Below, piece by piece: positions 1 to 6,580 of a DNA stretch of 7,275 bases. This stretch comes from Alphaproteobacteria bacterium UBA2964. GTDB lineage: Bacteria > Pseudomonadota > Alphaproteobacteria > MPNO01 > UBA2964. Made by a program: the position numbers and the translations under genes. Below the pieces are notes generated by a model. It was given only the letters and a program-made list of their open reading frames with translations, did not search any database and had not been told where the DNA came from. Position 1 is the first letter of the stretch. Each line of letters opens with the position of its first letter. Location of the stretch: the NCBI GenBank assembly GCA_002348425.1, contig DEBE01000205.1, positions 1 through 7,275 on the forward strand, in the 5' to 3' direction.

Positions 1-825
1 AAACATGTTGAAGAGGCCGATCAATGCTATTGCTGTAGCGGCCATAGCACCTCCCACGGCTGTGCCACTTAGATAGTTTTCTAAGTGGTTATTGATAAAT
101 TGCACCTGAAAACCACATACATAAAACCCGATCACTAAAAGCCAGAAACCTTTATGTCCGCTAGCTTCTTGGATCGCCTGACCAAGGCTTTGTGTATCTT
201 TTTTATTTAATGTATTGCTAGCAGCATGAGAGATACATAGCGTAAGTGGAACCACCATAAGAGCCATGGTGGCCAAAACTATTGTGGCAAAAACCCAGCC
301 TGACGCACCGATCATATAGTTACTTAGTGGAACAATCAGCATTTGTCCTGCAGTACCACCAGAGACAACTACGGATAACCAAAATGTTCGTTTTTCTTCT
401 GGTGCAACCCGGCCGACAATTGATAGTAGCATCGGTAAAGCGATTCCGCTTGAACCAATTCCCATCAAAAATCCTATGCTAATCACAAGACCAGTTTCTG
501 TGGTTGATTGCGACATCATAAAAAGCCCAAAGGCATAGATAAGTCCGGATACCAATAAAACTTTAATTGGACCCCAGCGATCAGCAATTGCACCAACAAA
601 CGGGGCAGCGCAACCATAGATTAAAACCTGTATCGCTGTTGCAAATGACATCGGCTCGAAGTTTTGAACTAATACGCCTTGAGCATTAGTTGTCATGAAA
701 TTGAGAGCTTCTGTTATGGGTCGCAAAAACATTCCAAGACTTTGCCTGCCACCATAAGCGAATATGACAATACCCACAGCTGAAATAAGTACAAAATGAG
801 GACTACGCCAAAACGCTTTAGTCAT
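1..825 (-). CDS. MFS permease, third tandem copy (MFS-C), 3' end beyond window
   Basis: This is an inner-membrane permease of the major facilitator superfamily, substrate unknown. I translated 275 codons with no stop; the frame runs off the left edge, so about the last third (most of the C-terminal six-helix bundle) is missing. The start ATG at 825 follows a good ribosome site (GAGGA at about 834-838) and gives MTKAFWRSP, matching the N-termini of the two upstream paralogs. Visible marks are the TM1 'YGGRQSLGMFL' segment, an intact motif A 'GAIADRWGPIKV' between TM2 and TM3 (about residues 78-88), 'PMLLSIVGRVAPEEKR' (about 131-146), and 'GFQVQFINNHLENYL' (about 238-252). It resembles MFS-B more than MFS-A. 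Two oddities: the TM1-TM2 loop is about 10 residues longer than in the paralogs, and the paralogs' 'HLP' is 'HLE' here. It lies 31 bp after MFS-B and is probably cotranscribed. Confidence 0.93.
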   Translation of the reverse strand, partial: MTKAFWRSPHFVLISAVGIVIFAYGGRQSLGMFLRPITEALNFMTTNAQGVLVQNFEPMSFATAIQVLIYGCAAPFVGAIADRWGPIKVLLVSGLIYAFGLFMMSQSTTETGLVISIGFLMGIGSSGIALPMLLSIVGRVAPEEKRTFWLSVVVSGGTAGQMLIVPLSNYMIGASGWVFATIVLATMALMVVPLTLCISHAASNTLNKKDTQSLGQAIQEASGHKGFWLLVIGFYVCGFQVQFINNHLENYLSGTAVGGAMAATAIALIGLFNMF

Positions 826-830
826 AAAAA

Positions 831-839
831 TTTTCCTCG
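831..839 (-). promoter_or_regulatory. Ribosome binding site of MFS-C
   Basis: Read on the minus strand, CGAGGAAAA lies a few bases before the ATG at 825. The GAGGA core is a strong Shine-Dalgarno match. It is the best ribosome site in the permease array, so the third gene may be translated independently of its neighbours. Confidence 0.6.
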
Positions 840-856
840 AAAAATGGCGGGGCAGC

Positions 857-2074
857 CTAGGCGGGTTGTGCTAGTCTTTCCACCGGTCTTTCTTGAATCG
901 GAAGGTGAAATAAAGCTGCAAGCATCCCTCCAAAAATAATTATCCACCACCATTGATCATAAGATCCAGTGGCGTCACGGACTATGCCACCCATCCAAGT
1001 ACTTAGAAACCCTCCAATCTGATGGCTTAAAAAGGCAATAGCGTACAACGTGGCCATGTACCGCGGGCCAAAAAATCCAGATACAAGTCCCGCCGTTAAA
1101 GGAACTGTGGCCAGCCAAAGAAAACCTATACAAGCAGCGAATATATAAACCGACATTTGTGTTATTGGCGACAGAAAAAAAGCTAACATAACAAGCGATC
1201 TACCAATATAAAGACCTGCAAGTAGGTTTTTTTTCTTGAATTTTCCGCCAAGCATGCCAGCAAGAGCAGTACCAATTACATTTGTTAGACCAATTAACGC
1301 GATAGCGTGGGCCCCAATCGTGGCTCCTGTTCCAGTATCTTCCAAGTACTTGGGTAAATGAGTGACTACGAATTGTACTTGAAAGCCGCACGTGAAAAAT
1401 CCGAGGCACAAAAAAATAAAACTTTTATGATTTCGTGCTTCCTTTAAAGCCTGACCAAGTGTTTGGTGATCTTTTTTTTGATCAAGCGCGTTTCCACTGG
1501 CTTTACCAGCTAACATCGCCATTGGAACGATAGCAAAAATAACCGCAGCTAATATCGTTATCGCATCGCTCCAGTCCATACGTTCGAGCAAATACCCATT
1601 GAGTGGGACTAGAAACATCTGACCGCCTGTACCACCCGCTGATACTATTCCAAACCAAAGGCTTCGACGATTTTCAGGAGCAACTCGGCCGACGACAGAT
1701 AATAGCATTGGTAGGCCACACCCTGCTGCTGCAAGACCACTAAGGACACCTACACTAAGTGTTAAATGCATTTCAGAAGAGGCCTGACCTAGAAGAACCA
1801 TGCCAAGAGCATAGAGGCTACCTCCGGCGACCAACATTTTGACAGGCCCCAACCATTTATCAGCGATTGCTGATACAAATGGTACACTCAGACCAACAAT
1901 CAGTGTCTGCATACTGACTGCAAATGAGAAAGGCTCGACACGTCCTCCTGAGATAGCATCAGAGATTGGAATTAAAAATAATCCAAAGCTTTGCCTTGTC
2001 CCATATGAAATAAGAATTATAAAAGTACAAAGAATTAGAGCCAGATAAGGGCTTTTCCACGTTTCTTGTGACAT
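857..2074 (-). CDS. MFS permease, second tandem copy (MFS-B)
   Basis: This is a complete 405-residue 12-TM permease, normal length for the family. It belongs to the broad MFS_1 group that includes the OFA, YcxA-like and monocarboxylate-type carriers; the substrate is unknown but is probably a small organic solute. Visible marks: TM1 'YGTRQSFGLFLIPIS' (about 24-38), motif A between TM2 and TM3 (about 69-79), 'LPMLLSVVGRVAPENRRSLWFGIVSAGGTGGQ' region (about 121-152), a charged central cytoplasmic loop (about 190-216), 'THLPKYL' (238-244), a second-half loop 'GGKFKKK' (276-282), 'TVPLTAGLV' (323-331), and the terminal 'LPIQERP' (391-397). Motif A reads A-D-K-W-L-G, one residue longer than the A-D-R-x-G of both paralogs. 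The ATG at 2074 is 10 bp past the stop of MFS-A, so translational coupling is likely. Confidence 0.96.
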   Translation of the reverse strand: MSQETWKSPYLALILCTFIILISYGTRQSFGLFLIPISDAISGGRVEPFSFAVSMQTLIVGLSVPFVSAIADKWLGPVKMLVAGGSLYALGMVLLGQASSEMHLTLSVGVLSGLAAAGCGLPMLLSVVGRVAPENRRSLWFGIVSAGGTGGQMFLVPLNGYLLERMDWSDAITILAAVIFAIVPMAMLAGKASGNALDQKKDHQTLGQALKEARNHKSFIFLCLGFFTCGFQVQFVVTHLPKYLEDTGTGATIGAHAIALIGLTNVIGTALAGMLGGKFKKKNLLAGLYIGRSLVMLAFFLSPITQMSVYIFAACIGFLWLATVPLTAGLVSGFFGPRYMATLYAIAFLSHQIGGFLSTWMGGIVRDATGSYDQWWWIIIFGGMLAALFHLPIQERPVERLAQPA

Positions 2075-2087
2075 GATTTACCTACTA
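2075..2087 (-). promoter_or_regulatory. Ribosome binding site of MFS-B overlapping the MFS-A stop junction
   Basis: On the minus strand the TAG stop of MFS-A (2087-2085) is followed directly by TAGGTAAATC and then the MFS-B ATG. The AGGT core sits 6-7 bases from the start, and the whole intergenic gap is 10 bases. A ribosome ending MFS-A would stand on this site, which suggests coupled translation. Confidence 0.55.
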
Positions 2088-3311
2088 AATTTTTAGAGAC
2101 GAACTCTGCACCTTTGGACGAACAATAGGTCGTTCATCGATTGGCCAGTGCATGGCGGCTGCTATGAACCCTAATATAACTGCACTCCACCATATAACAT
2201 CATAATTTCCTGTGAGGTCGAATACTACTCCACCCATCCAAATTCCAAGAAAACTACCTACTTGGTGGCTTGTAAAGGCAAAGCCATACAACATTGCCAT
2301 GTATTGTGTGCCGAAGATTTGTGCAACTAGTCCGCTGGTTAACGGCACAGTACCTAAAAAAAGTAGTCCTGTGAAAGATGCAAATATCAACGCACTAGTG
2401 TTTGTTACTGGAAGTGTCACAAATACTATTATACTGAAAGCTCGTGCTATATATAAAATAGCAAGCATCAATTTCTTGCTATATTTTCCACCCAGCGCTC
2501 CCCAAACAAAGCAACCGATAATATTAAATAATCCGATTAGAGCAAGGGCTGTTGCTCCTGTTTCTGAATCAATGCCCGATTTATCAAGATGGTTTGGTAG
2601 GTGTCCGCCAATAAACATTGTTTGAAAGCCGCAAACGAAAAAGGCGGTCACTAATAGAATATAGCCTTTATGCCCAGATGCCTCACGAATGGCTTCTAGT
2701 GTATTTTGTTTGATAAATTTTTCTCCATTAGGAGTCTGTGGTTTGCCGGAAATTGCTGCTGTAAGAGGGACGATTGTCATCATCAGAATGGCTAATACAA
2801 GCAATGCTACTGTATAACCAGAATCTGAAATGAAATATTGTGCGAATGGCACTACAATTACCATTCCAGATGACCCTCCAGCGCTTGCAATACCGAGAAA
2901 CATACTTCTCCGTTTCTCAGAGACACTTCGTCCCACGACAGCTAATATGATTGGAAAACTGGTTGCACTCATTCCTAAGCCGGTGACCAAACCAGTTGAA
3001 ATGGTAATCCCAAATGGTGTTGTTGATTGAGCCATCATCCACAACCCGATGGAATATAAAATTAAGCCTGCACTAACCACACGCCCGGCACCAAAACGGT
3101 CGGCAATGTTTCCCCAAAATGGCTGAGATAGACCCCATATTAGTGTTTGTAGAGCCATCGCAAATGAAAAAATCCCGATCTCCCAGCCTTGGATCTCAGA
3201 TATAGGGGCTAGGTATAAGCCATAGGTCTGACGTGCTCCAAATGAGAGAAGCAGAATAAGGGTTGCGCATGAAAGAATTACAATTGGAGTTCGCCAGGTT
3301 CGCGCCGACAT
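2085..3311 (-). CDS. MFS permease, first tandem copy (MFS-A)
   Basis: This is a complete 408-residue 12-TM inner-membrane permease and the first of three tandem paralogs. Visible marks: TM1 'FGARQTYGLYLAPIS' (24-38), a canonical motif A 'GNIADRFGAGRV' (67-78), 'PIILAVVGRSVSEKRR' (120-135), a Gly/Ser-rich TM5 start 'GIASAGGSSG' (140-149), a polar central loop (about 188-215), 'GGHLPNHL' (235-242), 'GALGGKYSKK' (271-280), 'GTVPLTSGLVAQIFG' (320-334), 'SHQVGSFLGIWMGG' (348-361), and a C-terminal 'WPIDERP' (389-395). This pattern is known from a large, mostly uncharacterised branch of bacterial MFS_1 proteins; the substrate cannot be read from it. The ATG at 3311 has only a weak upstream purine site (CCGGTG), but the N-terminus MSARTWRTP aligns with those of both paralogs. 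It leads a transcription unit 124 bp downstream of infA. Confidence 0.96.
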   Translation of the reverse strand: MSARTWRTPIVILSCATLILLLSFGARQTYGLYLAPISEIQGWEIGIFSFAMALQTLIWGLSQPFWGNIADRFGAGRVVSAGLILYSIGLWMMAQSTTPFGITISTGLVTGLGMSATSFPIILAVVGRSVSEKRRSMFLGIASAGGSSGMVIVVPFAQYFISDSGYTVALLVLAILMMTIVPLTAAISGKPQTPNGEKFIKQNTLEAIREASGHKGYILLVTAFFVCGFQTMFIGGHLPNHLDKSGIDSETGATALALIGLFNIIGCFVWGALGGKYSKKLMLAILYIARAFSIIVFVTLPVTNTSALIFASFTGLLFLGTVPLTSGLVAQIFGTQYMAMLYGFAFTSHQVGSFLGIWMGGVVFDLTGNYDVIWWSAVILGFIAAAMHWPIDERPIVRPKVQSSSLKI

Positions 3312-3435
3312 ATTACACCGGTAAAAGTTAAAATCCCCTCGAGAAGAGGCGTTAAATTAAAAGCAGTTTATATAAATGAAACACTTACGGGAATAGGCGT
3401 TAATATTTCTTTATATCGATATCTATTGTAACAAT
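3312..3435 (-). promoter_or_regulatory. Putative control region of the permease array
   Basis: This 124-bp gap between infA and MFS-A is AT-rich and contains no intrinsic terminator (no GC-rich stem followed by a T run), so read-through from infA is possible. On the minus strand a TATAAA hexamer (3372-3367) could be a -10 box, but the only -35 candidate at tolerable distance, TTCCCG (3393-3388, 15-base spacer), is poor. The gap also holds a direct repeat TTAACGCCT (3403-3395 and 3355-3347) on either side of TATAAA, a palindrome ATATCGATAT (3413-3422), and ATTGT-N-ACAAT (3425-3435) immediately after the infA stop. Regulation is inferred from arrangement only. Confidence 0.35.
3347..3403 (-). 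repeat. Direct repeat TTAACGCCT flanking the presumed -10 box
   Basis: Two exact 9-base copies read TTAACGCCT on the minus strand, at 3403-3395 and 3355-3347, with starts 48 bp apart in the same orientation. They bracket the TATAAA at 3372-3367. The repeat itself is directly visible. A role as paired operator sites is inference. Confidence 0.45.
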
Positions 3436-3654
3436 CTATTTATGCCGGAAGATAATTCGTGCCTTGGTGAGATCATATGGCGTCATTTCTACATCGACCT
3501 TATCTCCTTCTAAAACACGAATACGAAATTTTCGCATTTTTCCGGCGGTGTGCGCTAGCACCTCGTGGCCATTTTCTAATTTCACTTTAAACATTGCATT
3601 TGGTAGCCGTTCCATCACGGTACCGGAAAACTCAAGAAGTTCTTCTTTCGACAT
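3436..3654 (-). CDS. infA: Translation initiation factor IF-1
   Basis: This encodes a 72-residue cytoplasmic OB-fold protein that binds the 30S ribosomal A site and works with IF-2 and IF-3 in translation initiation. It aligns without gaps to E. coli IF-1 over its full 72 residues: 'GTV.E.LPN.MF.V.LENGH' (11-30), 'AH..GKMRK' (34-42), 'IR.L.GDKV.VE.TPYDL.K' (45-64), 'RI.FR' (66-70). Differences at usually conserved places include Phe43 (Asn in E. coli) and Ala65 (Gly in E. coli). The start ATG at 3654 has only a weak GAAAG site on the minus strand, but the length match fixes it. It is followed at 124 bp by the permease array and is divergent from MFS-D; no ribosomal-protein or other translation gene lies in the window. 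Whether this is the sole infA of the genome or a second copy cannot be decided here. Confidence 0.97.
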   Translation of the reverse strand: MSKEELLEFSGTVMERLPNAMFKVKLENGHEVLAHTAGKMRKFRIRVLEGDKVDVEMTPYDLTKARIIFRHK

Positions 3655-3683
3655 ATTGCTTTCAATTTGATTGCTAGTGCCGC

Positions 3684-3712
3684 ATTAGTGCTCCGTAATG
3701 CTAAATCGTCAA
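3684..3712 (-). promoter_or_regulatory. Candidate sigma-70-type promoter for infA
   Basis: On the minus strand, TTGACG (3712-3707; 5 of 6 to the -35 consensus) is followed after 17 bases by ACTAAT (3689-3684; 4 of 6 to the -10 consensus). This would give a leader of roughly 25 bases before the infA ATG at 3654. The spacing and position are good; this is pattern matching only. Confidence 0.45.
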
Positions 3713-3842
3713 GGGTTTTAAATGGTTTTTTTTAATTTATTATATGGATCATCCTACATATTTGGCTTCAAGTATTGGGTGAAGAAGATTCTATCAGCAT
3801 CCTTTATTCGAGATTACTAATAAAAAACGTGGTAGCATTTGA

Positions 3843-5126
3843 ATGAACCTTGGCGGCCGATTTAATGCGATATTACTTGCACTAGGAAATCGTAATTATA
3901 GAATTTATACGTTAGGAAATATCTGTTCTCACCTTGGGATGTGGGCTTATCGAATAGCACTGCAGTGGCTAACTTGGAAGTTAACTGGTTCAGCATTTTG
4001 GCTCGGAGCAATTGCAATGGCCGACCTATTTCCAACGGTAATCTTGGCTCCGTTGGCAGGGGCAATTACTGAACGGGTGAATCGCATTGGTATGATGCGT
4101 TTCTCAATCATTTTTACATCGTTACAGGCAGGTATACTTGCCTATTGCTGCTTTACGGGAATTATAACTATTGAAATAGTGTTTGCATTGGCGCTTTCTT
4201 TAGGGATTGTATTAGCTATAAATCACCCTGTCCGTCTTGTAATTGTTCCAAACATGGTTGGACGCGATGTTTTACCATCAGCAGTGGCTATAAACGCTCT
4301 TATATTTAATGTGGCTCGCGTGGCCGGTCCATCGATTGCAGGGGGCCTAATTGTAGCCGCTGGAGATGATGCTTGGATCCTTGGGGTAGGGTTGGTATTT
4401 ATTTTTAACTGTTTCGGAAATATTGCTTTTACTTTTGCCCTATTTGCAATCCATGTGAAGCAAAAAATTTTTAATAGTCTTGAAGCCCCCTTAAACCTCA
4501 TTCCATCCGAGATTATTGCAGGCTTTCGCTATACATTTGCGCACCAAGGATTGGGTGCGATAATGATTATACTTTTTATTGTTGGCATTTGTGGTCGAAC
4601 TTATATCGATTTATTCTCTGGTTTCGTTGAAACAATTTTTGGTCTTGGTGCCGACGCATTGGGGTTACTTGTTTCTTCTGTTGGGGTTGGTGCCGTGCTT
4701 GGAGGTTTCTGGTTGGCTCAGCGTGGTCGAATAGAAGGCCTCACTCGGATTGTTCTTCTAAATATTCTGATTTTGGGGTTAGTACTGATAATTTTTGCAT
4801 TATCTCAGAACTTCTATATCGCAGTCTTTTTAGTTCTGATAGGTGGTTTTTCAATGACTGTTGCTGGTACTGGTGAGCATACTCTTATTCAAGCTTCGGT
4901 TGATGAAAAAATGAGGGGACGCGTTGTTAGTTTGTATGGCGCTATTTCCAGAGGATGTCCTTCTTTAGGTTCACTTATAATGGGTTGGATTGCTGACTAC
5001 ACAGGGCTGCGATTGCCCATTGCAGGAGGAGCAGTAATCTGTATTTTAGTTTGGTTATATTTTTATAAAAAAAGAGGCTCTCTCATTGAGGCGTTGGAGC
5101 TACAACCGAAAATAAAAAAGAGTTAA
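3843..5126 (+). CDS. MFS transporter of the EntS/MFS_3-like exporter branch (MFS-D)
   Basis: This is a complete 427-residue membrane protein with about 12 hydrophobic segments, normal for the family. It is not a close relative of the three minus-strand permeases. Visible family marks: 'LGNRNYRIYTLGNICSHLGMWAYRIALQWL' region (14-43), a motif-A-like 'GAITERVNRIG' (73-83), 'NHPVRLVIVPNMV' (127-139), 'LPSAVAINALIFNVARVAGPSIAG' region (144-167), 'GLLVSSVGVGAVLGG' (274-288), and 'VDEKMRGRVVSLYGAISRG' (353-371). These match the MFS_3 (DUF894) type that includes the enterobactin exporter EntS, so drug, siderophore or metabolite export is the likeliest role, but no substrate or partner gene is evident. 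The start ATG at 3843 has a poor ribosome site (GGTAG about 10 bases upstream); it fits the usual family N-terminus. It is divergent from infA and convergent with the FAD hydroxylase. Confidence 0.95.
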   Translation: MNLGGRFNAILLALGNRNYRIYTLGNICSHLGMWAYRIALQWLTWKLTGSAFWLGAIAMADLFPTVILAPLAGAITERVNRIGMMRFSIIFTSLQAGILAYCCFTGIITIEIVFALALSLGIVLAINHPVRLVIVPNMVGRDVLPSAVAINALIFNVARVAGPSIAGGLIVAAGDDAWILGVGLVFIFNCFGNIAFTFALFAIHVKQKIFNSLEAPLNLIPSEIIAGFRYTFAHQGLGAIMIILFIVGICGRTYIDLFSGFVETIFGLGADALGLLVSSVGVGAVLGGFWLAQRGRIEGLTRIVLLNILILGLVLIIFALSQNFYIAVFLVLIGGFSMTVAGTGEHTLIQASVDEKMRGRVVSLYGAISRGCPSLGSLIMGWIADYTGLRLPIAGGAVICILVWLYFYKKRGSLIEALELQPKIKKS

Positions 5127-5188
5127 ATTTTCCGATCTCAATTAGGGTTTGATGTTCTTGGTCAGCGCATATTTAATTGATGAGAGCT

Positions 5189-5211
5189 AATGAGTGAGAT
5201 TAACACCCATT
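5189..5211 (-). terminator. Possible 3'-end hairpin at the hydroxylase stop codon
   Basis: On the minus strand AATGGGTG (5211-5204) pairs with CACTCATT (5196-5189) over 8 base pairs, one of them G-U, around a 7-base loop. The stem begins within the TAA stop of the FAD hydroxylase. No T run follows, so it is not a classical intrinsic terminator; it could be an mRNA 3'-end stabiliser or act with Rho. On the plus strand the G-U pair becomes an A-C mismatch, so it is weaker for MFS-D. The rest of the 83-bp convergent gap shows nothing recognisable. Confidence 0.3.
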
Positions 5212-6433
5212 ATTGAACACTATTGGCTTCTCTAACCATGGCAATAAGTGATGATTTCAGTAAATACTCGTGACATGCATTTTCATCCTCCGCGATCGCA
5301 CCAAGAGCATCAAGTTTTTTACGACGGGCTTTCATATCATTTTCCTGAAGTATCTCTTTATTTTGAATAGATTGTGCCTGTACATATTTTTTGGCCATGG
5401 TACGACGTTGCCTATCATATTGTGCCAAAAGTGAGTCATCACCCTCTTTCCGCCAAATACGCACAAACTTTTCCGCAATATTAAGTCCATCGTGAATGCC
5501 CCCATTCATACCCATGCCACCGAGAGGATTGTTAACATGAGCAGAATCACCGGCTAGGACAGTTCGTCCTACATGAAATGTTTCAGCAACACGTTGATGT
5601 ACATTGTAGAGGTTGCGATGGATTATTTCGTATGGTGGCGCATATGGTAAGCATTCAGAAAACTTATCTTGAACCCATTCAATACTTTTAACGTACTCAT
5701 CTGATTCTTTGCCCGATGCGGGTAAGAGAATACGCCAAAGGCCTTTCATATCATCTCCTGCAACCTTTATAAGTGCGCACCACTGGTCAGGATGAGCTAC
5801 ATAATTTCTATACCTATGATTGCCAGCTTCGGGTACACCAAAATCAAATTTTGTTGTTGCAATTACAAACCTTTCTCCCCAAGTAAATCCCGGAAAATCA
5901 ATATTAAGATTCTTTCGGATTATGCTACGGCCTCCATCACAAGCGATAAGATACCGCCCATTATGTATTTCAATATCCCCCCCGGGGTTTTGTACTGATA
6001 TTTCTACTCCATTTTCGTTTTGATTGAGTCCGACAACTTCGAAAGGGCGTTTTAACTCAAAAGTAGAAAGTTTTTCTGCATGTTCTCGCGCAATGTTAAT
6101 AACTTTATGCTGCTCCACTTGCAGTGCATATGGGAATTCTGTTTCGTCCGAAATGATGCCATAATCAAACTCTGCAACTATACGATCATCATATCGATCA
6201 CGGTATTGAAAAACCGTGGATATAAGACCTTTGGCAGCCATCTCATCCGTCATATCTAGTTCTGATAACATCTCCAAAGTAGAGGGATGTACGGTAGAGG
6301 CTCTGTGATCTGTTGTGGTTTCAGGTAAAGAATCAAAGACAGTTACCGGTACCCCGTGCTTTGCAAGATAATATCCTGTAATCATACCAACTGGTCCAGC
6401 ACCAGCAATAAGCACTTGTTCTTTCATTTCCAT
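5210..6433 (-). CDS. Class A FAD-dependent monooxygenase (aromatic hydroxylase type)
   Basis: This encodes a 407-residue cytoplasmic flavoprotein of the p-hydroxybenzoate hydroxylase fold. Members typically use FAD, NAD(P)H and O2 to hydroxylate an aromatic substrate. Visible marks: the Rossmann GxGxxG 'GAGPVG' (11-16) with acidic Asp34 at the end of the second strand, Arg44 in 'DHRAST', the DG motif 'CDGGRSIIRK' (165-174), and the FAD-ribityl GD motif 'GDSAHVNNPLGGMGMNGG' (295-312). A charged C-terminal helix region (about 338-375) follows. It lacks the roughly 150-residue thioredoxin-like C-terminal domain of phenol-hydroxylase-size enzymes, so it is the short form, nearer in size to UbiH, MhpA-like core or salicylate hydroxylases. 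The ATG at 6433 is preceded by AGGTGG with a 10-base spacer. No ring-cleavage, reductase or regulator gene is adjacent, so the substrate is unknown. A weak minus-strand promoter candidate (TTGAAT, 16 bases, TATATA) lies in the intergenic region overlapping the thiO promoter candidate. Confidence 0.93.
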   Translation of the reverse strand: MEMKEQVLIAGAGPVGMITGYYLAKHGVPVTVFDSLPETTTDHRASTVHPSTLEMLSELDMTDEMAAKGLISTVFQYRDRYDDRIVAEFDYGIISDETEFPYALQVEQHKVINIAREHAEKLSTFELKRPFEVVGLNQNENGVEISVQNPGGDIEIHNGRYLIACDGGRSIIRKNLNIDFPGFTWGERFVIATTKFDFGVPEAGNHRYRNYVAHPDQWCALIKVAGDDMKGLWRILLPASGKESDEYVKSIEWVQDKFSECLPYAPPYEIIHRNLYNVHQRVAETFHVGRTVLAGDSAHVNNPLGGMGMNGGIHDGLNIAEKFVRIWRKEGDDSLLAQYDRQRRTMAKKYVQAQSIQNKEILQENDMKARRKKLDALGAIAEDENACHEYLLKSSLIAMVREANSVQ

Positions 6434-6515
6434 TTTTTGATTTCCACCTAAATATCAATCTAAAAAATTACCTTGGAACTTACTAGTAGCTCACAATGCG
6501 TCAACCCCGTAAAGA

Positions 6516-6544
6516 CTGCCATTTTTGTCTTTTACGTATATAAT
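6516..6544 (+). promoter_or_regulatory. Candidate promoter for the TPP riboswitch-thiO transcript
   Basis: A perfect -10 hexamer TATAAT (6539-6544) is preceded after 17 bases by CTGCCA (6516-6521; 4 of 6 to the -35 consensus). A start near 6551 would give about 65 bases of leader before the aptamer and put the whole aptamer in the transcript. Two TTGACA hexamers further downstream (6583, 6611) have no usable -10 partner at the right distance. Confidence 0.5.
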
Positions 6545-6580
6545 AAAATTAAAGATCAATTCAATTTTTATCCTCGATTG

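Noticed and set aside
282..482. 66-codon plus-strand open frame
   Set aside because: It lies wholly within MFS-C on the opposite strand, where the minus frame gives an uninterrupted family-like permease; no ribosome site or recognisable protein.
2212..2625. 137-codon plus-strand open frame
   Set aside because: It is antisense to MFS-A. Its Pro/Thr/Asn-rich composition is typical of the complement of a membrane-protein gene, with no domain visible.
3335..3352. CCTC-TTCTC-GAGG hairpin in the permease leader as a terminator or attenuator
   Set aside because: It has only 4 paired bases and no following T run, so it is too weak to call.
3723..3745. T-rich run upstream of infA as a terminator
   Set aside because: No stem of convincing length precedes the T run in either orientation; it is better explained as an AT-rich promoter-upstream region.
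4223..4501. 92-codon minus-strand open frame
   Set aside because: It is the shadow of MFS-D, whose conserved 'NHPVRL' and 'LPSAVAIN' segments lie in the plus frame.
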